Source of the DNA: CAIXOZ01 sp046091285
GTDB taxonomy: Bacteria > Cyanobacteriota > Cyanobacteriia > PCC-6307 > Cyanobiaceae
Reading direction: 5' to 3'
Assembly: GCA_046091285.1 (NCBI GenBank)
Contig: JBJTBH010000101.1
Span: 1 to 5,869, forward strand
Length of the DNA: 5,869 bases
The notes under the pieces were generated by a model that did no database searches, had not been told where the DNA came from, and saw only the letters and a list, made by a program, of their open reading frames with translations. The position numbers and the translations under genes are program-made. This document shows, piece by piece, positions 1-5,869 of this stretch (its first letter is position 1; each line of letters starts with the position of its first letter).

Positions 1-121
1 GGAGCTGCGCAACGCGGCCGCGGACGCGGCGCAGGGCCAGCAGGGGCATCGGCTGGGGCCGCGCCCAGGCCAGGGCGTCGCCCCGCTGCTCGACCGCGCT
101 GAGGGTCGGCCCCGGCACGCC
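1..121 (-). other. Anomalous edge segment, probably chimeric or inverted
   Basis: This stretch is about 83% GC, against about 68% in the next 59 bases. Read in the menD frame, 39 of 40 codons begin with G or C, no codon begins with T, and the translation is rich in Gly, Arg and Gln. Such saturation is normal for third codon positions, which suggests that coding runs on the opposite strand. The minus strand in the codon-aligned frame gives a well-composed peptide containing GDALAWARPQPMPLLALRRV, open to the window edge. I do not recognise that peptide. That minus frame also stays open back to an ATG near 242, but there it only mirrors menD. A fold-back or inverted join near base 121 is the simplest reading. 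A real local inversion, or a block of sequencing errors, is also possible. Confidence 0.4.
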
Positions 122-445
122 GGAGGCGGCGGCATCTTCGAGCAGCTGCCGATCCGGCCCGAACCCGCTGAAGCCTTTGATTTCGAACGCCTGTTCGCCA
201 TGCCTCAGGCCGTGGATCCCCTGGCGCTCGCGGCCGCCCATGGTGTGCCTGGTCGTCCCGTCAGCACTGCGGCGGAGCTGGAGCCGGCCCTGCGCTGGGC
301 GCTTCCTCACCCCCTGGCCCTGGTGCGGCTGGTCAGTGATCGCCGCGCCGATGGCGCCTGCCGTCAGCGGCTGCGGGCCCTGATCTCCGAGCGCTTGCGC
401 GGGGCTCTGCCGATCCTTGCTCAGCAGAATGGACGCCAGCTCTGA
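2..445 (+). CDS. menD: MenD, C-terminal part (5' end missing and disrupted)
   Basis: This is the C-terminal end of 2-succinyl-5-enolpyruvyl-6-hydroxy-3-cyclohexene-1-carboxylate synthase. The enzyme is thiamine-diphosphate dependent and joins isochorismate and 2-oxoglutarate in phylloquinone/menaquinone synthesis. The frame is open from base 2, but only bases 122-445 look like MenD. They begin with GGGGIFEQLPI, the end of the ThDP/metal-binding segment, followed by a LFAMPQAVDPLALAAAHGVP stretch typical of cyanobacterial MenD and a C-terminus ending at a TGA. Just before GGGGIF the usual Asp/Asn-Asn pair is replaced by Arg-His-Ala. The preceding 40 codons (bases 2-121) have no MenD features and no T-initial codon, so I consider them not part of the gene. 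menB follows after a short gap on the same strand, as expected for a men operon. The identification of the last 108 codons is firm. The true 5' structure cannot be seen here. Confidence 0.85.
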   Translation, partial: ELRNAAADAAQGQQGHRLGPRPGQGVAPLLDRAEGRPRHAGGGGIFEQLPIRPEPAEAFDFERLFAMPQAVDPLALAAAHGVPGRPVSTAAELEPALRWALPHPLALVRLVSDRRADGACRQRLRALISERLRGALPILAQQNGRQL

Positions 446-459
446 GTCCGGTGCCCTTG

Positions 460-1323
460 ATGGCCCTTTCCTCCAGCCCCCCGGTCACCCCCATGGCATG
501 GACCCCCTGGGGCCGTTATGAAGACATCCTGGTGGATGTGTGTGAGGAGGGCATCGCCCGGATCACGATCAATCGACCGGCCAAGCGCAACGCCTTCCGG
601 CCCCAGACGGTGCAGGAGCTCTGCAGCGCCTTCACACGCGTCCGCGACAACCCGCGGATCGGTGTGGTGCTGTTCACCGGAGCCGGTCCTGCCGCCGACG
701 GGGCCTGGGCCTTCTGCGCCGGCGGCGACCAGAGCGTGCGCGGCGATGGCGGGTATGTCGGTGACGACGGCCTGCCGCGTCTGACTGTGCTCGATCTGCA
801 GCGCCTGATCCGCACCCTCCCGAAGGTGGTGATCGCCCTGGTGGCCGGTTATGCCATCGGCGGTGGTCAGGTGCTGCACCTGCTCTGTGATCTCAGCCTG
901 GCGGCCGAGAACGCCGTCTTCGGTCAGACGGGGCCGCGGGTGGGGAGCTTCGATGGCGGCTTCGGGGCCGGTTATCTGGCCCGGGTCGTCGGTCAGCGCA
1001 AAGCCCGCGAAATCTGGTTTCTCTGCCGTCAGTACGGGGCCCGCGAGGCCCTGGCGATGGGCCTGGTGAATGCGGTGGTGCCCCTGGAGCAGCTCGAAGC
1101 CGAAGGGCTGCGCTGGGCCCGGGAGATCCTGGTCAACAGCCCGACGGCGATCCGCTGCCTGAAGGCGGCCTTCAATGCCGAAACCGATGGCCTGGCCGGC
1201 CTGCAGGAGCTGGCGGGTCAGGCCACCCACCTCTTCTACCGGACCGCCGAAGGTCAGGAGGGCCGCAATGCCTTCCTCGAGAAACGGCCCCCGGATTTCA
1301 GCGACGCTCCCTGGCTGCCCTGA
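460..1323 (+). CDS. menB: 1,4-dihydroxy-2-naphthoyl-CoA synthase (MenB)
   Basis: MenB closes the ring of o-succinylbenzoyl-CoA to give 1,4-dihydroxy-2-naphthoyl-CoA, a cytoplasmic step in making phylloquinone for photosystem I. The protein is a crotonase-fold enzyme of about 287 residues. It carries INRPAKRNAFRPQTV early, then AFCAGGDQSVRGDGGY (oxyanion and substrate loop), VAGYAIGGGQVLHLLCDLSL, FGQTGPRVGSFDGGFG, and the usual cyanobacterial C-terminus FLEKRPPDFS...WLP. Numbered from 460, Gln156, Gly158, Asp165 and Trp186 sit where I recall E. coli Q154, G156, D163 and W184. The Gln/Gly/Trp set is the bicarbonate-binding signature of type I MenB, so all catalytic features appear intact. The start is uncertain: GTG 451, ATG 460 and ATG 493 are all in frame and none has a clear Shine-Dalgarno site. 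ATG 493 gives 276 residues, close to the Synechocystis length. The gene sits 14 bases after menD and is probably co-transcribed with it. Confidence 0.96.
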   Translation: MALSSSPPVTPMAWTPWGRYEDILVDVCEEGIARITINRPAKRNAFRPQTVQELCSAFTRVRDNPRIGVVLFTGAGPAADGAWAFCAGGDQSVRGDGGYVGDDGLPRLTVLDLQRLIRTLPKVVIALVAGYAIGGGQVLHLLCDLSLAAENAVFGQTGPRVGSFDGGFGAGYLARVVGQRKAREIWFLCRQYGAREALAMGLVNAVVPLEQLEAEGLRWAREILVNSPTAIRCLKAAFNAETDGLAGLQELAGQATHLFYRTAEGQEGRNAFLEKRPPDFSDAPWLP

Positions 1324-1383
1324 GGCGTGTCGCAGCCGGCCTCCGGGCCGTAGACGATCGGGTGTGGCTGTTGCCATCGCCCG

Positions 1384-1389
1384 TAGAGT
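1384..1389 (+). promoter_or_regulatory. Possible -10 element upstream of glgA
   Basis: The 94 bases between menB and glgA contain TAGAGT, which resembles a cyanobacterial sigma-70 -10 box. It lies 28 bases before the glgA ATG, so the transcript would have a short leader. There is no good -35 box at 16-18 bases; TTGCCA at 1371-1376 is too close (7 bases). A 5-bp GC hairpin (1337-1350) lies upstream but has no T run. The call rests on one six-base match, so glgA may instead be read through from menB. Confidence 0.25.
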
Positions 1390-1417
1390 TGCCGGCACTT
1401 CGGCCACTGCCAGAGCG

Positions 1418-2926
1418 ATGCGAGTGCTGTTTGCGGCCGCCGAATGCGCCCCGATGGTCAAGGTGGGCGGCATGGGTGACGTGGTCGGCTCCCTGCCCCC
1501 GGCCCTGGCGGCCCTGGGACATGACGTGCGCCTGATCATGCCGGGATACGGCAAGCTCTGGAGCCGCCTGCCGATTCCCTCGGAGCCGATGTGGCGCGGC
1601 CACACCATGGGCACGGATTTCTCGGTCTTCGAAACGCGTCACCCCACCTCCGATCTGCCGCTTTATCTGATCGGCCATCCCGCCTTTGATGGGGAGCGGA
1701 TCTACGGCGGTGAAGACGAAGACTGGCGGTTCACCTTCTTTGCCAGCGCCACGGCGGAGTTCTCCTGGAACGGCTGGAAGCCCCAGGTGCTTCATTGCCA
1801 CGACTGGCATACCGGCATGATCCCGGTCTGGATGCATCAGGACCCGGACATCTCGACGGTGTTCACAATCCATAACCTCAAATACCAGGGACCCTGGCGC
1901 TGGAAGCTGGAGCGCATGACCTGGTGCCCGTGGTACATGCAGGGCGATCACACGATGGCGGCGGCGCTGCTGTATGCCGACCGGGTCAATGCCGTCTCTC
2001 CGACCTACGCCCAGGAGATCCGCACCGCGGAATACGGCGAGAAGCTTGATGGCCTGCTGAATTTCATCAGCGGCAAGTTACGCGGCATCCTCAACGGCAT
2101 CGACGAAGCGGACTGGGATCCCGCCACCGACGCCAGTCTTCCGGCGCGCTTCAGCCCCGGCGATCTTGAGTCCCGCGCTGACAACAAGCGGGCCCTGCAG
2201 GAACGGATGGGTCTGACCATCAACCCCGACACCTATCTGATGGGGATGGTGAGCCGTCTGGTGGACCAGAAGGGGGTGGATCTGCTGCTGCAGGTGGCCG
2301 ATCGGGTCCTGGCCTACACCGACAGCCAGATCGTGGTGCTCGGTACCGGTGATCGTGACTATGAGACCGGTCTCTGGCAGATGGCGGCCCGCCATCCCGG
2401 GCGCTTCGCCGTTTTCCTCACCTACGACGATGCCCTGTCCCGGCTGATCTATGCCGGCACTGATGCTTTCCTGATGCCCAGCCGGTTCGAGCCCTGCGGC
2501 ATCAGCCAACTGCTGGCGATGCGTTACGGCTCCATTCCGATCGTGCGGCGGGTCGGCGGTCTGGTGGATACCGTGCCACCCCATGATCCTCGTGCGCATC
2601 AGGGAACCGGCTTCGGATTCGATCGCTACGAACCGATCGACTTCTACACCTCGATCGTGCGTTCCTGGGAGGCCTATCGCCACCGCGACAGCTGGCAGGA
2701 GCTGCAACGTCGCGCCATGACCCAGGACTTCAGCTGGGGCCGTTCCGCCCTGGCCTATGACGCCATGTATCGCGAGGTCTGCGGGGTCAAGGAACCCACC
2801 CCATCGGCCGAGGATGTGGAACGCTTCTCCCAGGGCCAGGGGGCCGATCCCAGTCTGGAGGGTCGCCGACCGAGTGAATCCCTGGGCCTGCGTTCCCTGT
2901 TCCGGCGGCGCACGAACGAGGGCTGA
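1418..2926 (+). CDS. glgA: Glycogen synthase, ADP-glucose type (GT5)
   Basis: GlgA adds glucose from ADP-glucose to the non-reducing end of alpha-1,4-glucan in the cytoplasm and makes the main carbon store of cyanobacteria. The 502-residue product has the normal family length. It starts with MRVLFAAAECAPMVKVGGMG, which contains the KxGG substrate loop (Lys15-Gly18). The N-terminal starch-synthase catalytic domain includes CHDWHTG (His128-Asp129-Trp130-His131), TIHNLKYQG, and NAVSPTYAQEI followed by GILNGID. The C-terminal GT-B half has SRLVDQKG (Arg280, Lys285) and PSRFEPCGISQLLAMRYG (Glu358). These match, as I recall, E. coli R300, K305 and E377. The tail after about residue 455 is polar and Arg-rich, and looks like a lineage-specific extension. 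The ATG at 1418 is chosen because family homology begins there; the frame is open further upstream but overlaps menB. The TGA overlaps the next gene's ATG by one base, implying translational coupling. Confidence 0.97.
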   Translation: MRVLFAAAECAPMVKVGGMGDVVGSLPPALAALGHDVRLIMPGYGKLWSRLPIPSEPMWRGHTMGTDFSVFETRHPTSDLPLYLIGHPAFDGERIYGGEDEDWRFTFFASATAEFSWNGWKPQVLHCHDWHTGMIPVWMHQDPDISTVFTIHNLKYQGPWRWKLERMTWCPWYMQGDHTMAAALLYADRVNAVSPTYAQEIRTAEYGEKLDGLLNFISGKLRGILNGIDEADWDPATDASLPARFSPGDLESRADNKRALQERMGLTINPDTYLMGMVSRLVDQKGVDLLLQVADRVLAYTDSQIVVLGTGDRDYETGLWQMAARHPGRFAVFLTYDDALSRLIYAGTDAFLMPSRFEPCGISQLLAMRYGSIPIVRRVGGLVDTVPPHDPRAHQGTGFGFDRYEPIDFYTSIVRSWEAYRHRDSWQELQRRAMTQDFSWGRSALAYDAMYREVCGVKEPTPSAEDVERFSQGQGADPSLEGRRPSESLGLRSLFRRRTNEG

Positions 2927-3669
2927 TGGCCCGGGAGCCCGGCTCCGACCTGCCGGCGCCCTACGTCAATCCCTGGTCACTGCTGCGGCGCGACCTCGGG
3001 GCGGTGATCGCCAGCCTCGGGCTCTCCCTGAGAGAGCTATGGCGACGCAATCGCGAGGGAAGTCTGCCCCGGCCGCTGTTCTGGCCGCCGGCGCTGGCCG
3101 CCCTCTTCTGGCCGATGCTGGTGTCCCTGGTGCTGGGGCTGGCGGTGCTCGCGACCCTGCGGCTCCAGCCCGCTCCGAAATCACCCTCAGCGGCTCCGAT
3201 CACACCGATCCGCGCACCTGCCGACCAGGCCTCCACCTCTGGGGCAGCCGTCCCGGAAGCCGCCCCCGTCCCTGCCACGGGCGACGCCGATCGCCAGCCA
3301 CGCTCCCCGGTCCCCCAGGAATCCGCCCCTGAACAGCTGAACCCGGAACCACCGGCTGCCGAGGAACCATCACCCTCCATCGCCCGGGGGCTCCGGCTGC
3401 TGGGCCTGCTGATGCGGCCGGAGACCGAGGACCTGCTGCTGGGCGTCAGCGATGAACCGGAACGGTCCCGCCTCATCCTCAGCCTGAGCACCACCGTCGG
3501 CGCCCTCCTCGGTCGGCGCCGTCAGGAGCTGGCCGATGCCTGGCTTGATCAGGCACGGGCGCTGGGGTATGAGCAGCTGGATCTGCTCGATTCCGCAGGG
3601 GAATCCCTGGGGCGTTCGGCCACGGTCGGCTCGGGCATGATTCTGTTCACAGCGGCACCTGGGGCCTGA
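2926..3669 (+). CDS. Unrecognised single-pass membrane protein
   Basis: I do not recognise this 247-residue protein. Its N-terminal part (residues 1-50) is Arg-rich and probably cytoplasmic. One hydrophobic segment follows at about 56-78 and has the look of a signal anchor. Residues 82-150 form a Pro/Ala/Ser/Glu-rich linker with almost no hydrophobic residues. The rest (about 151-247) is a compact domain rich in Leu and Arg, with a run GLRLLGLLMRP and later LSTTVGALLGRRRQELADAW. By the positive-inside rule the N-terminus is likely cytoplasmic, with linker and C-terminal domain on the far side. Its ATG overlaps the glgA TGA by one base, and murF starts four bases after its stop, so it is almost certainly translated within the same operon. 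I recall unnamed proteins in this slot in marine picocyanobacteria but cannot confirm homology. A role beside MurF at the envelope is possible but is inference only. Confidence 0.85.
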   Translation: MAREPGSDLPAPYVNPWSLLRRDLGAVIASLGLSLRELWRRNREGSLPRPLFWPPALAALFWPMLVSLVLGLAVLATLRLQPAPKSPSAAPITPIRAPADQASTSGAAVPEAAPVPATGDADRQPRSPVPQESAPEQLNPEPPAAEEPSPSIARGLRLLGLLMRPETEDLLLGVSDEPERSRLILSLSTTVGALLGRRRQELADAWLDQARALGYEQLDLLDSAGESLGRSATVGSGMILFTAAPGA

Positions 3670-3673
3670 AGCG

Positions 3674-5098
3674 ATGCGACGGGAACAGCTCGATCAGCGC
3701 TGGGGGCAGCCTGTCGGTTCCAGGGCTGAGGCCCTGCCGGATCAGCTCGGCGAACCCTGCATCGACAGTCGGGCCCTTGAAACCGGTCAGCTGTTCGTGC
3801 CCCTCGTCGGTGAACGCCACGATGGGCATCGCTTTCTCTCCCAGGCGGCCGCGGCCGGCGCCGTGGCGGCTCTGGTGCAACGCGATCGTGCCGCCGGGCT
3901 GGGTGATCCGGCGGTCTGGCCCCTGCCGGCCTGGCTGGTGGAGGACACCCTGCAGGCCTATCAGGATCTGGCCAGCCTCCATCGCCGTGAGGTCGCCGTT
4001 CCGGTGGTCGCCGTCACCGGTTCCGCCGGCAAGACGACGACGCGGGAGCTGATCCGGGCCCTTCTGGCTCTGCGGGGTCCGGTGCTGGCCAGCACCGGCA
4101 ACGAAAACAACGACATCGGCGTTCCGCTCACCCTGCTCCGGGCCCGACCCGACCATCGGGCCGTGGTGGTGGAGATGGGCATGCGCGGCCTCGGGGAGAT
4201 CGCCCGCCTCAGCCGTTGCGCCGCCCCCGATCTGGCGGTGATCACCAACATCGGCACCGCGCATATCGGCCGCCTCGGCAGCCGTGAAGCGATCGCCAGC
4301 GCCAAATGTGAGGTGGTCCAGGCCCTGCGACCTGATGGCGTGGTGGTGATCCCCGCCGGCGATCCCTTGCTGGAGCAGGCCCTGGCCCTGGCCTGGAGCG
4401 GATCGGTGCGGCGGGTGGCTCTGGCCTCGGATCCCGATCCGGTGGCCCGGGGCTGTCCGCCGGCTGATCTGCTCGGGCTGGAGCAGGAGCAGCAGGGCGA
4501 GGCCTGGGTTGAATGGCAGCAGGGAGGGGATGGTGGTCGTCATCGTCTGCCCCTGCCCGGTCGCCACAACGCCCGCAATTTTCTGCTGGCCCTGGCGGTG
4601 GCTGGCTGGCTCGATCCAGCACCGATCACAGCGACGGAGACCGCCAGGCTGCAGCTGGATCTCCCCGGCGGGCGCAGCCGTACCGAAAGCAGCGGCGGCA
4701 TCACGGGGCTCGATGAGACCTACAACGCCTCACCCGAGGCGGTACTGGCCGCCCTCGATCTGCTGGCCGGAAGGCCCGGCCGGCGCTTTGCCGTGCTCGG
4801 CACCATGCTCGAACTGGGTGATCAGAGCCTGACCCTGCATCGTCGGGTGGCGGAACGGGCGGCGGCGCTGGGGCTCGATGGTCTGTTGATCGTCGATGGA
4901 GCCCAGGAGGGGCTGACGATGGAAGCGGCCGCTGCCGGTCTGTCCCGCCTGATCCGGGTCGCGACGCCTGCGGAGGCCCTGCATCCTCTGCTGGACTGGT
5001 TGAGGCCCGGGGATCATCTGCTCCTCAAGGCCAGTCGGGGCGTGGCCCTTGAGCAGTTGCTGACGCTGCTCAGACAGGCTCATCGCACCTCCGACTGA
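3674..5098 (+). CDS. murF: UDP-MurNAc-tripeptide--D-Ala-D-Ala ligase (MurF)
   Basis: MurF uses ATP to add D-Ala-D-Ala to UDP-MurNAc-tripeptide, completing the cytoplasmic peptidoglycan precursor. The 474-residue protein has the three Mur-ligase domains in order. The N-terminal substrate domain carries DSR (31-33) and GERHDGH (46-52). The ATP domain has the P-loop GSAGKTTT (116-123), GNENNDIGVPLT (142-153), the Mg-binding VVEMG (Glu167), TNIGTAHIGRLGS (191-203) and Lys211 in the position usually carbamylated. The joint to the C-terminal domain shows LPGRHNARN (His298, Asn299, Asn302), then DETYNASP (347-354), where many homologues have DxYNANP. It is slightly longer than the common length of about 450. 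No key residue appears missing. The start lies four bases after the preceding stop, with no clear Shine-Dalgarno site, which is common in this group. In marine picocyanobacteria I recall glmU following murF, but here an unrelated membrane protein follows. Confidence 0.96.
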   Translation: MRREQLDQRWGQPVGSRAEALPDQLGEPCIDSRALETGQLFVPLVGERHDGHRFLSQAAAAGAVAALVQRDRAAGLGDPAVWPLPAWLVEDTLQAYQDLASLHRREVAVPVVAVTGSAGKTTTRELIRALLALRGPVLASTGNENNDIGVPLTLLRARPDHRAVVVEMGMRGLGEIARLSRCAAPDLAVITNIGTAHIGRLGSREAIASAKCEVVQALRPDGVVVIPAGDPLLEQALALAWSGSVRRVALASDPDPVARGCPPADLLGLEQEQQGEAWVEWQQGGDGGRHRLPLPGRHNARNFLLALAVAGWLDPAPITATETARLQLDLPGGRSRTESSGGITGLDETYNASPEAVLAALDLLAGRPGRRFAVLGTMLELGDQSLTLHRRVAERAAALGLDGLLIVDGAQEGLTMEAAAAGLSRLIRVATPAEALHPLLDWLRPGDHLLLKASRGVALEQLLTLLRQAHRTSD

Positions 5099-5110
5099 AC
5101 CCAGGAGCCA

Positions 5111-5133
5111 GGGCCGAACGGCGGAAGCGGCCC
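5111..5133 (+). terminator. GC hairpin after murF, possible weak terminator
   Basis: GGGCCG (5111-5116) pairs perfectly with CGGCCC (5128-5133) around an 11-base loop, starting 13 bases after the murF stop. Two more pairs form outside one mismatch. There is no T run, so it lacks the usual intrinsic-terminator tail. It could slow read-through, protect the murF 3' end, or simply be chance in such GC-rich DNA. Confidence 0.25.
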
Positions 5134-5147
5134 AGGATGGCGGTGCC

Positions 5148-5153
5148 TAGGAT
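5148..5153 (+). promoter_or_regulatory. Possible -10 element for the gene starting at 5225
   Basis: TAGGAT lies in a 126-base gap after murF, inside the stretch CCTAGGATCGAATCC, which is unusually AT-containing for this region. TAGGAT is a common -10 form in picocyanobacteria. A start near 5160 would give a leader of about 65 bases before the GTG. No convincing -35 is seen. The stretch also resembles a tRNA T-arm, but nothing else of a tRNA is present. Confidence 0.35.
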
Positions 5154-5224
5154 CGAATCCCCACGGCAGCCACAGGCCGCCAGGCTTCCGCTGATCGCCC
5201 GCCCGTGCTGAAGGTCCGGACTCC

Positions 5225-5869
5225 GTGACGCTCCTGAGACGCCCTCCTGATCGCGGGCCGGGAGCCTCCCGGACTCTCTGGCGGCGGGCCCTGGCGGGAC
5301 TGGGCCTGAGCGTGTCGCAGGAATCGGAGCCCGGGTCGCTGAACGCCACGGCACAGCAGCGACAGCGGGAAGCGGAGCTCGAGGAGGCGATCCGCCTCGG
5401 TCGTTGGGTGGGAGAGGAGGAGCGGGCCCTGATGGCCGCGCAGATGGCGGCCGACCAGGCAGCCAGCCTTGAGGCCGGACGCCGGCGGCGGCGGCGACGG
5501 GGCCTGATGGTGATGGCCTGTCTGGCGATCGTTGTGCCGGTGCTCTGGCCGGTGGTGATCGTCGCCGCGGTTCTGGCGTTTCCGCGCACCTTCAGACGGC
5601 TGCTGGTCGCGGGGATCGTCCTGGCAGCGGCGCTGGTGCTGGCGGTGGTGTTGCTGATCGCTCAGCTGCTGCAACGCCCCTCGCCACCCTCCGTGACACC
5701 GTCTTCGCCTCCCGCCCTGTCATCGCCGGCTCCCCAGGCTCCACCGTCGGCGCCCCTGGGCAACTCTCCGGGATCAGGCATCGCTCCGCCGGGGGCGCTC
5801 CGCGGGGAGCCCACCCGCGCGCCCCCGCGGCGGGGCGGCGGTGGGGGACCGCCAGGACGCGCGGGCGGG
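5225..5869 (+). CDS. Unrecognised two-pass membrane protein, 3' end missing
   Basis: The frame starts at GTG 5225, the first start after an in-frame TGA at 5192-5194, with a modest GAAGG site ten bases upstream. It stays open for 215 codons to the window end without a stop. I do not recognise it. Residues 1-40 are basic and then polar. Residues 44-85 are rich in Glu, Gln, Ala and Arg and could form a coiled coil. Seven consecutive arginines (86-92) precede two hydrophobic segments at about 94-118 and 126-149, separated by the basic loop FPRTFRR. After residue 151 the protein becomes Pro/Ser/Ala-rich, then Gly/Arg/Pro-rich. The basic flanks suggest both termini are cytoplasmic. The last 25 or so codons lie in DNA of about 90% GC that folds on itself, so that part of the protein may be unreliable. 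A later ATG at residue 70 is possible but would lose most of the coiled-coil region. Confidence 0.7.
   Translation, partial: MTLLRRPPDRGPGASRTLWRRALAGLGLSVSQESEPGSLNATAQQRQREAELEEAIRLGRWVGEEERALMAAQMAADQAASLEAGRRRRRRRGLMVMACLAIVVPVLWPVVIVAAVLAFPRTFRRLLVAGIVLAAALVLAVVLLIAQLLQRPSPPSVTPSSPPALSSPAPQAPPSAPLGNSPGSGIAPPGALRGEPTRAPPRRGGGGGPPGRAGG
5810..5869. repeat. Inverted repeat / nested hairpins at the right edge
   Basis: The last 12 bases (5858-5869) are complementary to 5810-5821 at 11 of 12 positions, the one exception being A5813 opposite C5866. Inside lies a perfect 6-bp stem, GGCGGT (5837-5842) with ACCGCC (5848-5853), around five G. Bases 5801-5869 are 63 of 69 G or C. The long arm ends exactly at the final base, which suggests that the assembly stopped at, or folded back on, a structured sequence. 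A true terminator or intergenic stem is less likely because no stop codon precedes it. Confidence 0.5.

Noticed and set aside
1337..1350. CGGCC-TCCG-GGCCG hairpin after menB
   Set aside because: Only 5 bp and without a T run, so it is too weak to call a terminator in DNA this rich in GC.
421..1614. Long minus-strand open frame (397 codons) opposite menB and the glgA start
   Set aside because: It mirrors menB, whose identity is certain, and its translation is rich in His, Gly, Gln and Arg, as expected of an antisense shadow in GC-rich DNA.
4289..4296. One perfect GCGATCGC (HIP1) octamer inside murF
   Set aside because: A single copy in about 5.9 kb of GC-rich DNA is not enrichment; it cannot support a HIP1-rich genome.
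3647..4567. Long minus-strand open frame (306 codons) opposite murF
   Set aside because: murF motifs are intact on the plus strand. The antisense product is low-complexity, rich in Gly, His and Gln, with no recognisable domain.
5148..5160. GGATCGAATCC resembling a tRNA T-loop
   Set aside because: The T54 position is A, and there is no matching acceptor stem, D arm or anticodon arm nearby.
5137..5211. Short 24-codon ATG frame between murF and the 5225 gene
   Set aside because: No ribosome site, no recognisable motif, and it runs over the proposed -10 element.
5480..5500. CGG trinucleotide run encoding seven arginines
   Set aside because: Only four exact CGG copies, and a basic stretch just before a membrane segment has an ordinary topological explanation.
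5147..5674. Minus-strand open frame with many His, Gln and Arg opposite the 5225 gene
   Set aside because: Its composition is that of a shadow of hydrophobic codons on the plus strand. The plus frame has two clear membrane segments and better codon bias.

Overview
The window comes from a very GC-rich cyanobacterium. It is most like a picocyanobacterium of the Cyanobium / high-GC Synechococcus type. Three things point there: the phylloquinone genes menD and menB, which closely match cyanobacterial versions as I remember them; a cyanobacterial-type ADP-glucose glycogen synthase beside them; and the order menD-menB-glgA-(unknown)-murF, which I recall from marine Synechococcus and Prochlorococcus. 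The species assignment is inference. All convincing genes lie on the + strand, and several are nearly touching.

Layout. Bases 122-445 are the C-terminal part of menD. Bases 1-121 do not continue menD and look like foreign or inverted sequence at an assembly edge. menB follows after about 14 bases (460-1323). A 94-base gap, which may hold a weak promoter, precedes glgA (1418-2926). The stop of glgA overlaps by one base the start of an unrecognised single-pass membrane protein gene (2926-3669). murF starts four bases later (3674-5098). A 126-base gap holds a GC hairpin and a possible cyanobacterial -10 element. After it comes a second unrecognised membrane protein (GTG at 5225), whose frame is still open at the window's right end. 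The last 60 bases are about 90% GC and fold back on themselves.

How the genes relate. MenD and MenB catalyse two steps of the route from chorismate to phylloquinone, the quinone of photosystem I. GlgA builds glycogen from ADP-glucose. MurF makes the last cytoplasmic peptidoglycan precursor. These pathways are not biochemically linked, so the cluster looks like a co-transcribed housekeeping run. The real unknowns are the two membrane proteins flanking murF. I see no mobile element, CRISPR array, tRNA, rRNA or defence system, and no convincing new system. The most notable points are the two anomalous edges and the two unnamed membrane proteins.
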